This document shows, one piece after another, positions 11,877 to 23,300 of a stretch of 64,000 nucleotides of DNA (position 1 is its first letter; each line of letters begins with the position of its first letter). Under the pieces are notes generated by a model. The model did no database searches. It was not told where the DNA came from and was given only the letters and a program-made list of their open reading frames with translations. This DNA is from Epiperipatus broadwayi (taxonomy: Eukaryota; Onychophora; Udeonychophora; Euonychophora; Peripatidae), in NCBI GenBank assembly GCA_028023455.1, contig JAQFVV010006216.1:3550877-3614876 (forward strand), written 5' to 3'. The position numbers and the translations under genes are program-made.

Positions 11877-13177
11877 AATTAAAAATTAACTGTGATAAAA
11901 CACAGTTGCTGAAGCTTTAAATATAAAATTATAACAATAAAGCTGAGCGCTTTCGGGGGACTTAAGCCTCCATAATCATAGCTCAATACAAAACAAATAC
12001 AAAATATAAACACTTATTCACAAGCAAAATGCATATCTCAAATAAGATGTAAACTAACTCTAAATAAAATACAATATAAATAAATAAATATTATAAAGTC
12101 CATAGTTTAGAAATATTAAAACAAGAATCCTTTCTATTAATAGCATTACGATAAATTGGGAAGATGCATTACAGGAAGTGAAATATTTAGATATTATTGT
12201 GCATAGAACAGAGGATCATTTGGACTACCGTATGTTTGTGAAACCTATTGAAGTTAGGGGTTTAATTCATCCGCATTCATACTCTCCCCAAGTGCACAAG
12301 TTGGCATCTTTGAATTCATTTTTATATAGAAACCACTATCTTTGCAAATTTGAGGCACATAGGAAAGAAAATCTTATTTGTTTTATTGAGGACTTAGTCA
12401 AACTTGGACATAAATGTTCAATTATTAACAATAGAGTTGTAAATTTTTTTACATAATTTGCAGTTTAAACCTGACAAGATTGAAAAACCTCGTATAGTTT
12501 TACCATTTATTCATTCTATTGCAAAACAGTTAATTAATAAGTTATCTCCAGATTTTCAAGTAATTTTTCATTCACCTCCAAATACGAATAGATTGATTAA
12601 CAATTTAAAATTGAATCTAACTTAACTCAGCATGTGGTTTATAGTGTTTCTTGTCCTCATAAAGATTGTGGTTCTATTTATTATGGTGAAACTAAAACCA
12701 ATATTTTAAATAGAGTGTCACAGCATAAATATTTATATCATCGTACTAAAACTAAATTTTTGGGAAATTCAGTGTTTGTGGAACATGAAAATAAGGCTGG
12801 ACACTTATGTCAACCAGTAGAGGCAAAATTAGTGTGTACGGAGAAGAATGACGTAAAGCGTAAGGTTAAAGAAGCTTGTTTTATAGCTGGTAATCCTAAT
12901 GCTATTAATAGAAAGGATTCTTGTTTTAATATTTCTAAAATATGGACTTTATAATATTTATTTATTTATATTGTATTTTATTTATTTATTTAGAGTTAGT
13001 TTACATCTTATTTAAGATATGCATTTTGCTTGTGAATAAGTGTTTATATTTTGTATTTGTTTTGTATTGAGCTATGATTATGGAGGCTTAAGTCCCCCGA
13101 AAGCGCTCAGCTTTATTGTTATAATTTTATATTTAAAGCTTCAGCAACTATGTTTTATCACAATTAATTTTTAATTT
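11877..13177 (+). mobile_element. Penelope-like element, truncated, with inverted terminal repeats
   Basis: Inverted arms 11877-12150 and 12898-13177 are nearly identical over about 275 bp; both carry the block AAAGCTGAGCGCTTTCGGGG or its complement. The right arm includes the last codons of the endonuclease frame, so the left arm is an inverted copy of the element's own 3' end, as known for Penelope pseudo-LTRs. The middle codes for the RT thumb/linker and GIY-YIG endonuclease. The RT palm is missing. Confidence 0.8.
12178..12954 (+). pseudogene. Penelope RT C-terminus plus GIY-YIG endonuclease, frameshifted
   Basis: First segment (12178-12456) reads KYLDIIVHR, then MFVKPIEVRG, then FIEDLVKLGH, the thumb region after the YVDD palm of Penelope RTs. 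After a frameshift, IEKPRIVLPFIHSIAKQL and NTNRLINNLK follow (about 12470-12620). A second frameshift leads into 12634-12954, an open GIY-YIG domain of about 100 codons with VYSVSCPHKDCG, IYYGETK, NRVSQHK (catalytic Arg), FVEHENKAGH and a KRKVKEA helix. This endonuclease cuts target DNA for retrotransposition. The endonuclease part is the best preserved PLE coding segment in the window, but the whole is not functional. Confidence 0.8.
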
Positions 13178-14265
13178 ATTGATTTTTGTTGAAGTATATA
13201 TATAAATTCTCATTAACATATTCTATAAACTATTCTATTTCAGTTTTCCAATAAATGTTTTTTTTTTTCTATTCTTTTAGGAATATTTCAGAATTCGTAA
13301 TCGTATTTATCCATCTTATATTTTTCATTTTTCTACAAATCTACATCTCAGTTTGTTTTTCAGTTTCTGCATATATATATTTACATACCATACACAACAT
13401 TTATAGGCTTTTTGTATATTTCCAATTTCAATGATTCACAAATAATCTAAAAAAAAGACTAACTCACTGCAATTCTTATTTTAATTTTTTTCTTTCTAGA
13501 TACTCTCCTGTCTCTCATTATTTATTCATATTTTTAAATATTTAAAAACATACACACACTACAAGTTTAGAAAAAAAATTGAATTTTTGTTTAATATTTC
13601 AAAACAGTTGTCACAGATTGCTTGCTATGTAGAAATAGAGATGTTATGATGAAGGGCAATACTCAGCCAGAAACTAATATGAGAACATAATTAGTTCTAC
13701 CATTTAATATCCAAGTTTATAAAAAAAAATACTATAGGAAAAAATAAATTCTCACATCAGCAGTCATAATAAGCCTTCACTCATGGTGAAGCTGTTGCTT
13801 ATTAAAATCAAATTTTTATTTTATGATCTTAACACTTATCTGACGAATTCAGATTGACTAGAATATTTTACCTTGCTTTAAAAATAGCTAGATATTCATT
13901 TATCAAATAATAATTAGATTGTTAGCGGTTAACTATGACCACCTAGAAAAAAAATCTTAAGACTTTACAGAAATTCTCAGATACCTTCAAAAAATTCTTG
14001 AATTCGAACTTGAGATCATGAGTATGTCATAGATACACTAATATTGTAACATCAAGAATAATTATTTAAAATCTTTAAATATGATAGGAATTTATGCAAT
14101 TGAAAATCTTGTGTTTGAATTATAGATAATCTTTTTCTTTTTAATACTGAAGTCTATAATTTTTGTAAAAATGCTTTTTTTAAAAAAATTAATAGAAATA
14201 ATTTTTAAAAATTCTTTTATAATTCCCAAAACAGAAAATAAATATATATATTACATGTATAATTA
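13178..14265. other. AT-rich sequence downstream of ureD
   Basis: Holds ureD 3' untranslated sequence nearest 14265 and otherwise nothing recognisable. TA microsatellite at about 13368-13380. Confidence 0.4.
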
Positions 14266-14343
14266 TTAATATTTAGTGTAGAAAGGATTTCCTCCTAAAA
14301 TCTTGCAGAGTGGATTCAGAATAGGCTTGAGTTGTTCATAAGC
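14266..14343 (-). CDS. ureD: ureD exon 8 (terminal, 25 codons plus TAA)
   Basis: Follows a GTTTTAG acceptor after a 12.4-kb intron. It encodes AYEQLKPILNPLCKIL then GGNPFYTKY and TAA. UreD proteins end with a helix of the form xYxFLxxxLxPL followed by a short G-N-P-F-like tail, which this reproduces. No AATAAA is obvious close by; an ATTAAA on the minus strand about 120 nt downstream (near 14145) is a weak polyadenylation candidate. Confidence 0.85.
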   Translation of the reverse strand, partial: AYEQLKPILNPLCKILGGNPFYTKY

Positions 14344-17300
14344 CTAAAACAGTAAGACAAAAATAATTTAAATGATTAAAAAGAATAAATAATATTAATA
14401 AAATATAAGCATTCATTAAAAAGTCTTGACTATAATCATAGTTGTATCCCACTTTACCAATAGTTGCAAGATAGTTAGAATGAGGAAGGTCAACATGCCT
14501 AAAAATCGTCTAGTTGAAAAATAAAACAAGGAAATGATAATTCAGAAATGTCAATTTGGGAAAACAAAATTTTCAATTAAAAAAAAAACATTAACATTTT
14601 ATATATATATTGTTAATTGTATGGAAAGTAAGGTTTTATAAGAAAATCTGACATTACACTGTTCCACAATTGGCTAGCTATTTGTAACAGTCACCACATT
14701 AGGCTGAATTATGAGATGGGAAATCATCATCATCCCCAAATAATTAAAATATAAAATTAGAATATAAAAGGTCCTTAATGAGCATAAGAGATCAACATAG
14801 AACTAATTATAATAAATTATAAGTTCACTGGCATTACACAAAAATAATCATTCATCATCATAAATGACCAACAATAAAAAATAAATCAACAGTTAATCTT
14901 GTGACAGGATTTGAAAGTGGTCCACTATAGACCAGGCTAATTATTTAGCCACTGCCAAACCTAGAGCAGGAATACAAACAATTATATGGATGCACATACT
15001 TAGATGCTCTTCCATCAAAATACAACAATAAATCAAATAATACTGATATACTAAAACATCTTGACCTTCTTCAATGCTCTGGCCATTTAATACCATTAAT
15101 GTACTGGGCAACTATAAACTAAATTTCTAAAAAAATGAAATGTGCATGGACTTCCATCCAGGATCATCATCACCTGGATATCCATAGCATTGAACATAAC
15201 CCCCTTTTTATATAACCCTTATGCATGAATCCAGCTCAGAGAGCAAAAGCTCTATAATTGTTACTGTGATCAAGAGATATAATACAAACAATATTCTAAA
15301 ACTATTTACGATTGAGTAAATTCACTGGAATAACTACCAATGAAATATCAACTTATTAATAACAAAATGAAATTAAGGTCTGTTGAATATGACTATACAT
15401 ATAAATTAAATCTGATTTTTTTGATTAATAAATAAGCTATCACATTTTACAAATACCTTGTAGATTTACATAAAAAAAGCATACAGAACCTATAAATGAA
15501 ATTCATTTTTATAGTTTGTAATGACTTATTTAACATACATGTGTGCACATGGAAATGTGCACACATTGGCATTTATAAAAAAAAAATCTAATTAACTATA
15601 TTACATTTTCTTAATACACAATTCAATGTCAAAAATATACATAAAATTCACACAAACATTCAGATGTGCTGTATAATTTAAATTAACATGTTTGAATTGT
15701 CATAGTCTTATAAAAAAATTCACTTTGTTTTTAATAGTACATGCACACATGTGTATATAAAAATATATAGATAGTATGAAGTTATTAATTCATTATTTCT
15801 AATGGTGAAAAAAATGATTTTTTTACTTTTTAAAAAAAAAATAATATCACATCTTTGACAATCCTTCATAAAAGTTTTCTTTTTAACAGATTACTCCTAA
15901 TCAATTGTAAATGTCTTTAAAAAATATTCCAGTAAGTTCTTTTGTTTTTCAATATAGAAAGATTTTTTGAGTTTACTTTTTTTTTTCAAAGTAAAACAGT
16001 CCATGAATCAATCCTTTGATTATAGACTTATAATTCAAGCAAAAATATTTATTTATTTTATTTTTAAACTAGAGATTCCAGTTGTCATTTTCAATAATTT
16101 AAAATATTCTCAATATATAACACTACTTATCAGCTGTACTTTATATAGATATAATGCAGTACCTTTGTGTCTTTGCATATAGATAAAACAGTATACACTA
16201 ACTACTTCAGCAAGTTGATAAACTTTCTGGGTAAGCTGGTCCCCTCTAAAACCATACACTGGCTTATTGTCATCTTCAGGAAAGGTATAATTCAGGTAAT
16301 GGTTGACACATATACAGTCAGCTTTATTCAGTCTAGAATTTAAGATTTCAGGTATACTGGCTAGTATCTGGACTTGCACTGTCTTGCCTTCAGTAAACTT
16401 TAAAAACTCTCCCTAATCTTTTTTTGCAACCTTTTTATAGTCAGGATAAATTTAAAAAACAGTAATTAAAATTAAGTTTTTTTTATCTTGATTGAAAAAA
16501 GTTAATGACTCTTCAATTTACATTGATCCTTTCAAAAATGCTGTAGGATCAAAATATGTTATACAAGCTTTAATTAGAAAAAAAAATTAACCTACGTAAA
16601 ATAGATAGTGGAATTTCTATAATTAACAGTGTATTGTAAAATAAAAACATGTTTTAATTTCAAAATCAGAATTAATAAAATATTAATTAGATCTTTTTAA
16701 ATGTTTAATTTATAATAATTTTTTTTTAAAATTCAGAATTATTTAATCCTTAACTGTTATTCCAGGGTAATAGAGAAAATATTTACAAATTTTGTCTATG
16801 ATTATTTCTACTTTCCTTTCAACTTTATCTAAGTGCTCACACAGTATTATGTTGCATGCCATGAGACATATATCTGTCTATATATGTATATGTAATGGTC
16901 AATGGAACCTCACAAACTTATCTGCCATGCCAGGACACAAGGCTATTCGAATCTAGAAAATTTATAAAGGTGGCAGATATGGGTGAGGTTCAACTTTATC
17001 TAATTGAAAGCCCCAGTCACTGGCTCATGGAGAAGCTGAGCTTAAAATATCACACTGCATATTTGAAATTTCTAATTCTTAATTTTAAAATATATAAAAC
17101 AAGTTACTGCCCAAAAATTAATTAAATGGTACATTCAATAGATTAACACAATTTTAAATATTTTGCTAAGCATAAATATGAATACATAGAATACACATAT
17201 AACTAACTCAATCCTTTGTAACAGGCTAAAATTTCACATTTAAGCCAATGTTAGCTTACTGAAATATCAATATGACCAATGCAAAACGAGATTGTTAACA

Positions 17301-20300
17301 TAACACAATCATGCTGACAGGAATTTACATCTGTAGCATGATATTAGAGAAATAATGAATCATGGTGGGAATGAATGAGCATCTTCCCTATGATCATTAA
17401 TAAATTTCACCAACAGACAAGAATGATCCACTGCCCAATTGGTCATACAAAAATGAAATCATTTGAAATATGTATCTATGAAATGCTCTGTAAATGGGGA
17501 TAGCAGTCTTTGCTGTCTTACTGTCCCAACGAAAGCATAAGACAATGGCATAGGAAATATGTCTACAACCATTGACAATGTGATGGCTATTATTTTGGCC
17601 ATGCATTCTGGTGGGTATTATGCCCTGTATGCTAATGTGGCACAAGTGAATGAGTATCCAATATGCCTACTCAGATTATCTTGACCTAAAACACCCATAT
17701 ATCTATCCACCAGTACCGATTCAACTATGAAACAATTAGCCCAAAATTAACAAACTTAAACTAACAATCTTATGAATCTATGCGGCCATTTACACCTATT
17801 TTAAATTTAATTTAAATAAAATTAATGAGACTAGAAATGATAGCAAACATATATATATAATATAATAAATAATTTAAAATTTTACTTAGATAAGAGATTT
17901 CAAAGTTAAGTGATGCTTAAAATTAATACTTGAAAAGTTCGTTTTAATTAATTAAATTTCATATTTCATTTAAAACAAAAGTTCATAATTTCCATGGCTG
18001 TAGATTTTTTGAAGTTCATCATTGTGGTCATTGATACATCACACAATTCACGGTTCCTTCCATCTCATATTAATATTGTCCTGGGGGAGACAAATCCATT
18101 GCTGACCATTTTCTGGGAACCATCACTCTGGAGACTGCCTCAGCTGGTGCAAATATGGGAAATGTAATTTATTGCATGATCCTTACATTTTGGAGATCCG
18201 CAATACATGTATAAAATATGTTTAAATAACATGCAATCCAAATCTCTCAAAAGTTTTCTTTTTATATCATTTTGAATTTCTTATCATTGAATTCCAGTAT
18301 TGATCTTGCCTGGCTAGGTGCTGTTCTTATTGGCAATGATGACTTTTCTCTGTAAACCATTCATAGCATTATTGGCCAGCTTCCTTTAGAGCGGGAACTC
18401 ATAATTTTATCACTAGTATTTTTTAATTGATCTCTTATTTGATTTACAATTGGTTAATTGCCTAAGGGCCTGCTTGCTGTTTAGAAAATCATTTCCATTC
18501 TAAGATTAAAAATAACTTTTAACTTTAACTAATTAACAGCTTTTTTTTTATTCTTTTATATTAAAATGAATCTTGTTTTTAGATTTTTAACTTTAAATAA
18601 TTATATAATTAGTTTGCCATCTGTGCATTATATATGTTAATTTAAATAACATTTTTATTAATTTTTTTTAAATATATATTGTAACGGTCATATTTGCACA
18701 TTCACACAACAAATCCCAGCATTCTGGCAAATTATCCCAAAGCTGATCTAGATGGGTTGAGACCTCGAATCGGATCACACCTCAGTTCCTTCACCAACCC
18801 TCCGTGATTTACAACCCTATGGATGGCATATATGAGGTTACACTCTGCCTCATTTAATTCATGAGCTGGCAGTAGAACAGGGTGGAATATGAGATTCTGG
18901 GAATAATCAATAAACTACACAATTAACTAATAAACACACACATCTGGCTTACTGAGATAATGCATATGTTAATAGTTAATACTAAAATGAAATAGATTTG
19001 GATGAGATTTGGGATTGACTGTGAATAACACACTAAACATTATTACAAGTTTAATATTTTTAATTATTAAAGTATAAGTTAATTAATACAAAACAGAAGT
19101 GCATTGGGATTTTACACTCGCATGTGTCTTACAATGATGAGCTGAGTTGGATACAGGAGTCTGATCTTTTAGAATGCACTTCTAATCATTTAACTTTAAG
19201 TTTATTACAATTTAATATTGCAGTTTATAATCATGCCTGAATATGATATTCTACATTTGCTATAGGAATCAAATATTACAAGAATGACAATGATAACTCT
19301 AATTTATCTTGACTAACATACATACAAGCAATAATATGCTCCCTATGCAGATTATTTATATAAACTAGATCTGATGTTCAGATCAAAGCTAACTGAATAA
19401 CAATATGGAGGGACGAACTGGTGGTTGTAGCAGAGCTTCCAGACACTATAGCACTAAATTTAATAAATAAGATTTGCGGGATGAATGTATCATTAGTCAC
19501 AGGATTCAGTACCAAGTCCTTGGTTCCTTTGGACTATAAGACTTGCTATTTTAACGGGCATCCCTTTTCTCACGTCTTATCCGATATTGGTGAACTTAAA
19601 CCAAATAATATAGATCTCAAGAAATGGACAAGTAAGCCAAACCATAGACTAGATGGAATTTCTATGGCTGTCTAGTCGCCATAACACCTGTAGGTAATAT
19701 TTAAATATTACCCACCAAAGAAAATTCTGATACGAATTATTCATACAAGTATTGTTTACTTGACACAAATTTTAAGTGTTGCATAAATAGGAATTAAGAT
19801 AAATGAATAAAAGTTTCCGGTAGCCCTTGTATCTTGAATAAGATCTAAATATAAAAAAAATGTCTACGGGAGAATATATTTATGAGCATCAATTTATTGA
19901 TGACCTCAAGCACCAAACTCACTGTTATGATGAGAATTATATTTCCCGATTAACGAGGTGCCTGACCCAAGCTAACCCCCAGGATGGGGACGAAAACCTA
20001 TCGGATGAACGGAGATAATAACATAAAAAAAATATAAGTTTGTACTTAACTTATAATGCACTCATAGACATGTCCGCTTACTTCGGACATATTTGAATCA
20101 TCGGAATTTATTTAGCAAATGAAGTGATTGGAAAATGTAAACGATAATTATTGAATAACTCTAACGCAAAGGTAAACCTGTACTAAATTTTATTATTAAT
20201 ATCTAAATGCTATCTATGTAAATCAACTCTTATCCCTCCCATTTAAAATATATAATAAGTTCCCAAATCATAAATGAAACAATAAAACATTTAATTTAGA

Positions 20301-23300
20301 ATAAACACATATTAATTTATATATATAAGAAAAATAAATAAATTTTACTATACAGTTGTGCGCAATAATTTTATGTTATGAAATAATTTAAGAAAGTTTG
20401 TTATTTCGAGGGTAGCTAAAACAGAGTTCACTTTACCTGACGAAACCCGGGGTATGTGATTAGAATGTAATGAAGCATATTAAGTGGATTTCCGTGATCT
20501 AGTAGTATTTGAAGTTGCCTTATGAAAGCGCAATATATAATTTCTTTCTACAGAGTCCGATATTTAGATGTCCATAAGTAATGGTGGAGCCGTAGATGGA
20601 TTCTTGTCTAATATAATTTTCACATCAAATAAATTCATATTTTGGGACGTACGATTCTTTTCTATTTCATTTTATGTTCAGCAATCCGAAGTATTCACTA
20701 GATTCCTAGGTTCTTCGGCGGCAGGCGGTTTATAGTCAGTTCGCATCGGCTGTGGGTGATGAAACCCTTTACGTATGGTCCTTACCCCGTCATGTTAAAT
20801 TTTTTTTTTCTATATCTTTATGAGTCTGTCTCACTCAACGGTCACAATCAAACTGAAAAAATGTATTTTTCCTTTCTCAAATTCTCATTAATTAATTTTT
20901 TTGTCTAATTAATTTTCATTTCTCAGACAAAGGAATTTTTTTTATCGGATCTCCAATCTAATTCTTTTTCTTTGAATAGGTTTTCCTTTCCAAATTACTT
21001 TTACTTCTTTAAATTTACATTTACATTGTTTTGGTGGTGCCGTCATTCCTGGTATCTATTCTTTTTGGTCAAATATTCTTTGGCTTTTTCTTGGAATTTT
21101 ATTTTTGCAATAATTAGCAATTGTGATTCAAACACAGAATTGCTTGAAGGCACAAACAATATTTCCTTTTCGCTACCCTCGTTAATTTGAAATATAATTG
21201 AAACTTAAATCAATATTCTAAACAATATATAACATATTTGCGCACAACTGTAATTTTGCCAATTTGTAATATTTTAAAAGTAAAACATTCTAAATAAATA
21301 ATGCTTACTAATCAATCACTTCCCCATTTATTTTCTAACAAAAAAAAAAATAAAGAAAAAGAGTTTAAAATTTACTTCACGCACGTATATATATGTATAA
21401 TTATATATATTTTTAACCCTTTATCGCCCGCTTGAATATATACCTGTATTGAGGGTAATGCATACGCGCTTTTCACTTTCTTGTAACAGGGTTTGAACCC
21501 AGTTACTGTTACAATGCCCCCCTGTCGGTAAGACTTCAAAATGGGGTATACTTATTTTGAGGTCTAAAATAATGATATCTATAAAAAAATTCCCGCGATT
21601 TCTCTTCTTTTTCTTTTTCCATACATATATCCTTTGTCCACGCTTACTTCCACCTACGTTAATGGTAAAATACCTTTCGTACATCTTTCGTCCACGCTTA
21701 CTTCCCCCTACATTAAAGTTAAAATATCTTTCTATGCCTTCTAAGTTTTCACTTGGCGCCTCGCAATTTCTCTTCTTTTTCTTTTTCCATACATATATCC
21801 TTTGTTCGCGCTTACTTCCACATACATTAATGGTAAAGTATCTTTCATGCATCTTTTGTCCCTGCTTACTTCCCCATTCGTCAAAGCCAACATATCTTTC
21901 TAAGCTTTTTAAATTTTCAATTGGCGCATCGCCCATTTGCCCTGTGTACACTCTAATTTTCAGGAACTGGTTTACCTGTGACTGCGATATCGAGCATGTA
22001 ACAGAATACTCCTTGTCTTCTACTATACTATTTTCCTCTACTTGGTCTTTCTTTTTTCTTACTTCCTCTTTCTTTTCTATCTCAGCTTTCATTTGCCCTT
22101 CTTCTAGGTCGTCCTCTCTTGGGATTGGGTTTTCTTCCTCTTTGCCTTCCCCTAACTGCTCGTCAAGTTTCTTTTCTATTACTAGCATTCTAACCTCTTG
22201 CTTTTTCTGCATCTCTAACAACATATCCTGTTTTTCCTTCATTTCCTCAAATCTTAATTCCATTCTTTCTTCTATCTCCTGTAACTTTCTCATAATAATA
22301 TTCAACATATCGGTTTCCTCTGCTTTATCTGTGAGATACATAAATTTTTTTCTAGATATATATAACGTGCCGGGCTCCTCACCCCAGCTCACAAAATACT
22401 ATGCTGACCATTACCTGACTTACTGTTGAACCTCTACCTCTCACTCCTATTTTCTCCCCTGTCTGGTGCTTTATTTTCTAAAGCAATATTTGCGAGGCAA
22501 AATAATTAAACTCACACAAAAATGAAACAAATAAACAATTAATTTATTTTTATTAACCTGCCGTTCTCCTACTTTCGTAGCCCCAAACGTTGGAAAGCCA
22601 TTTTTAATGGGCATCCCTTTTCTCCTGTCTTATCCGACGTTGGTGAACTCAAACCAAATAATAGAGATCTCAAGAAATGGACAAGTAAGCCAAACCGTAG
22701 ACTAGATGGAATTTCTATGGCTGTCTAGTCGCCATAACACCTGTAGGTAATATTTAAATATTACCCACCAAAGAAAATTCTGATACGAATTATTCATACA
22801 AGTATTGTTTACTTGACGCAAATTTTAAGTGTTACTTAAATAGGAGTTAAGATAAATGAATAAAAGTTTCCGGTAGCCCTTGTATCTTGAATAAGATCTA
22901 AATATGAATAAAATGTCTACAGGAGAATATTTTTATGAGCGTCAATTTATCGATGACCTCAAGCGCCAAACTCACTGTTATGATGAGAATTATATTTCCT
23001 GATTAACAAGGTGCCTGACCCAAGCTAACTCACTCCCAGGGTGGGGAGGAAAACCTATCGGATGAACGAAGATAATAACATAAAAAAATATAGGTTTGTA
23101 CTTAATTTATAATGCACTCATAGACATGTCTGCTTACCTCGGACGTATTTGAATCATCGGAATTTATTTAGCAAATGAAGGGATTGGAAAATGTAAATGA
23201 TAATTATTGAATAACTCTAACACAAAGGTAAATCTATACTAAATTTTATTATTAATATCTAAACGTTATCTATGTAAATCAACTCTTATCCCTCCCATTT

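Noticed and set aside
11877-13177. Cut-and-paste DNA transposon, because of the long inverted repeats
   Set aside because: The interior codes for Penelope RT thumb and GIY-YIG endonuclease, and the left repeat contains the coding end, which fits a Penelope pseudo-LTR.
19421-19675. 84-codon frame
   Set aside because: It crosses the border between older sequence and the inserted LTR at 19551, so it cannot be an original gene.
20972-21190. 72-codon frame, with a 78-codon relative at 24144-24380
   Set aside because: Both are the same piece of LTR. The hydrophobic, Phe-rich composition follows from T-rich DNA and there is no start context or similarity.
22342-22392. Upstream extension of the gag-like frame to position 22392
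   Set aside because: The only in-frame start there is GTG and a TAG lies just upstream; in a eukaryote the ATG at 22341 is the more credible start.
21557-22429. 290-codon plus-strand open frame
   Set aside because: It is the antisense of the gag-like frame. Its Phe/Ser/Leu-rich composition is what the complement of Lys/Glu-rich coding sequence gives.
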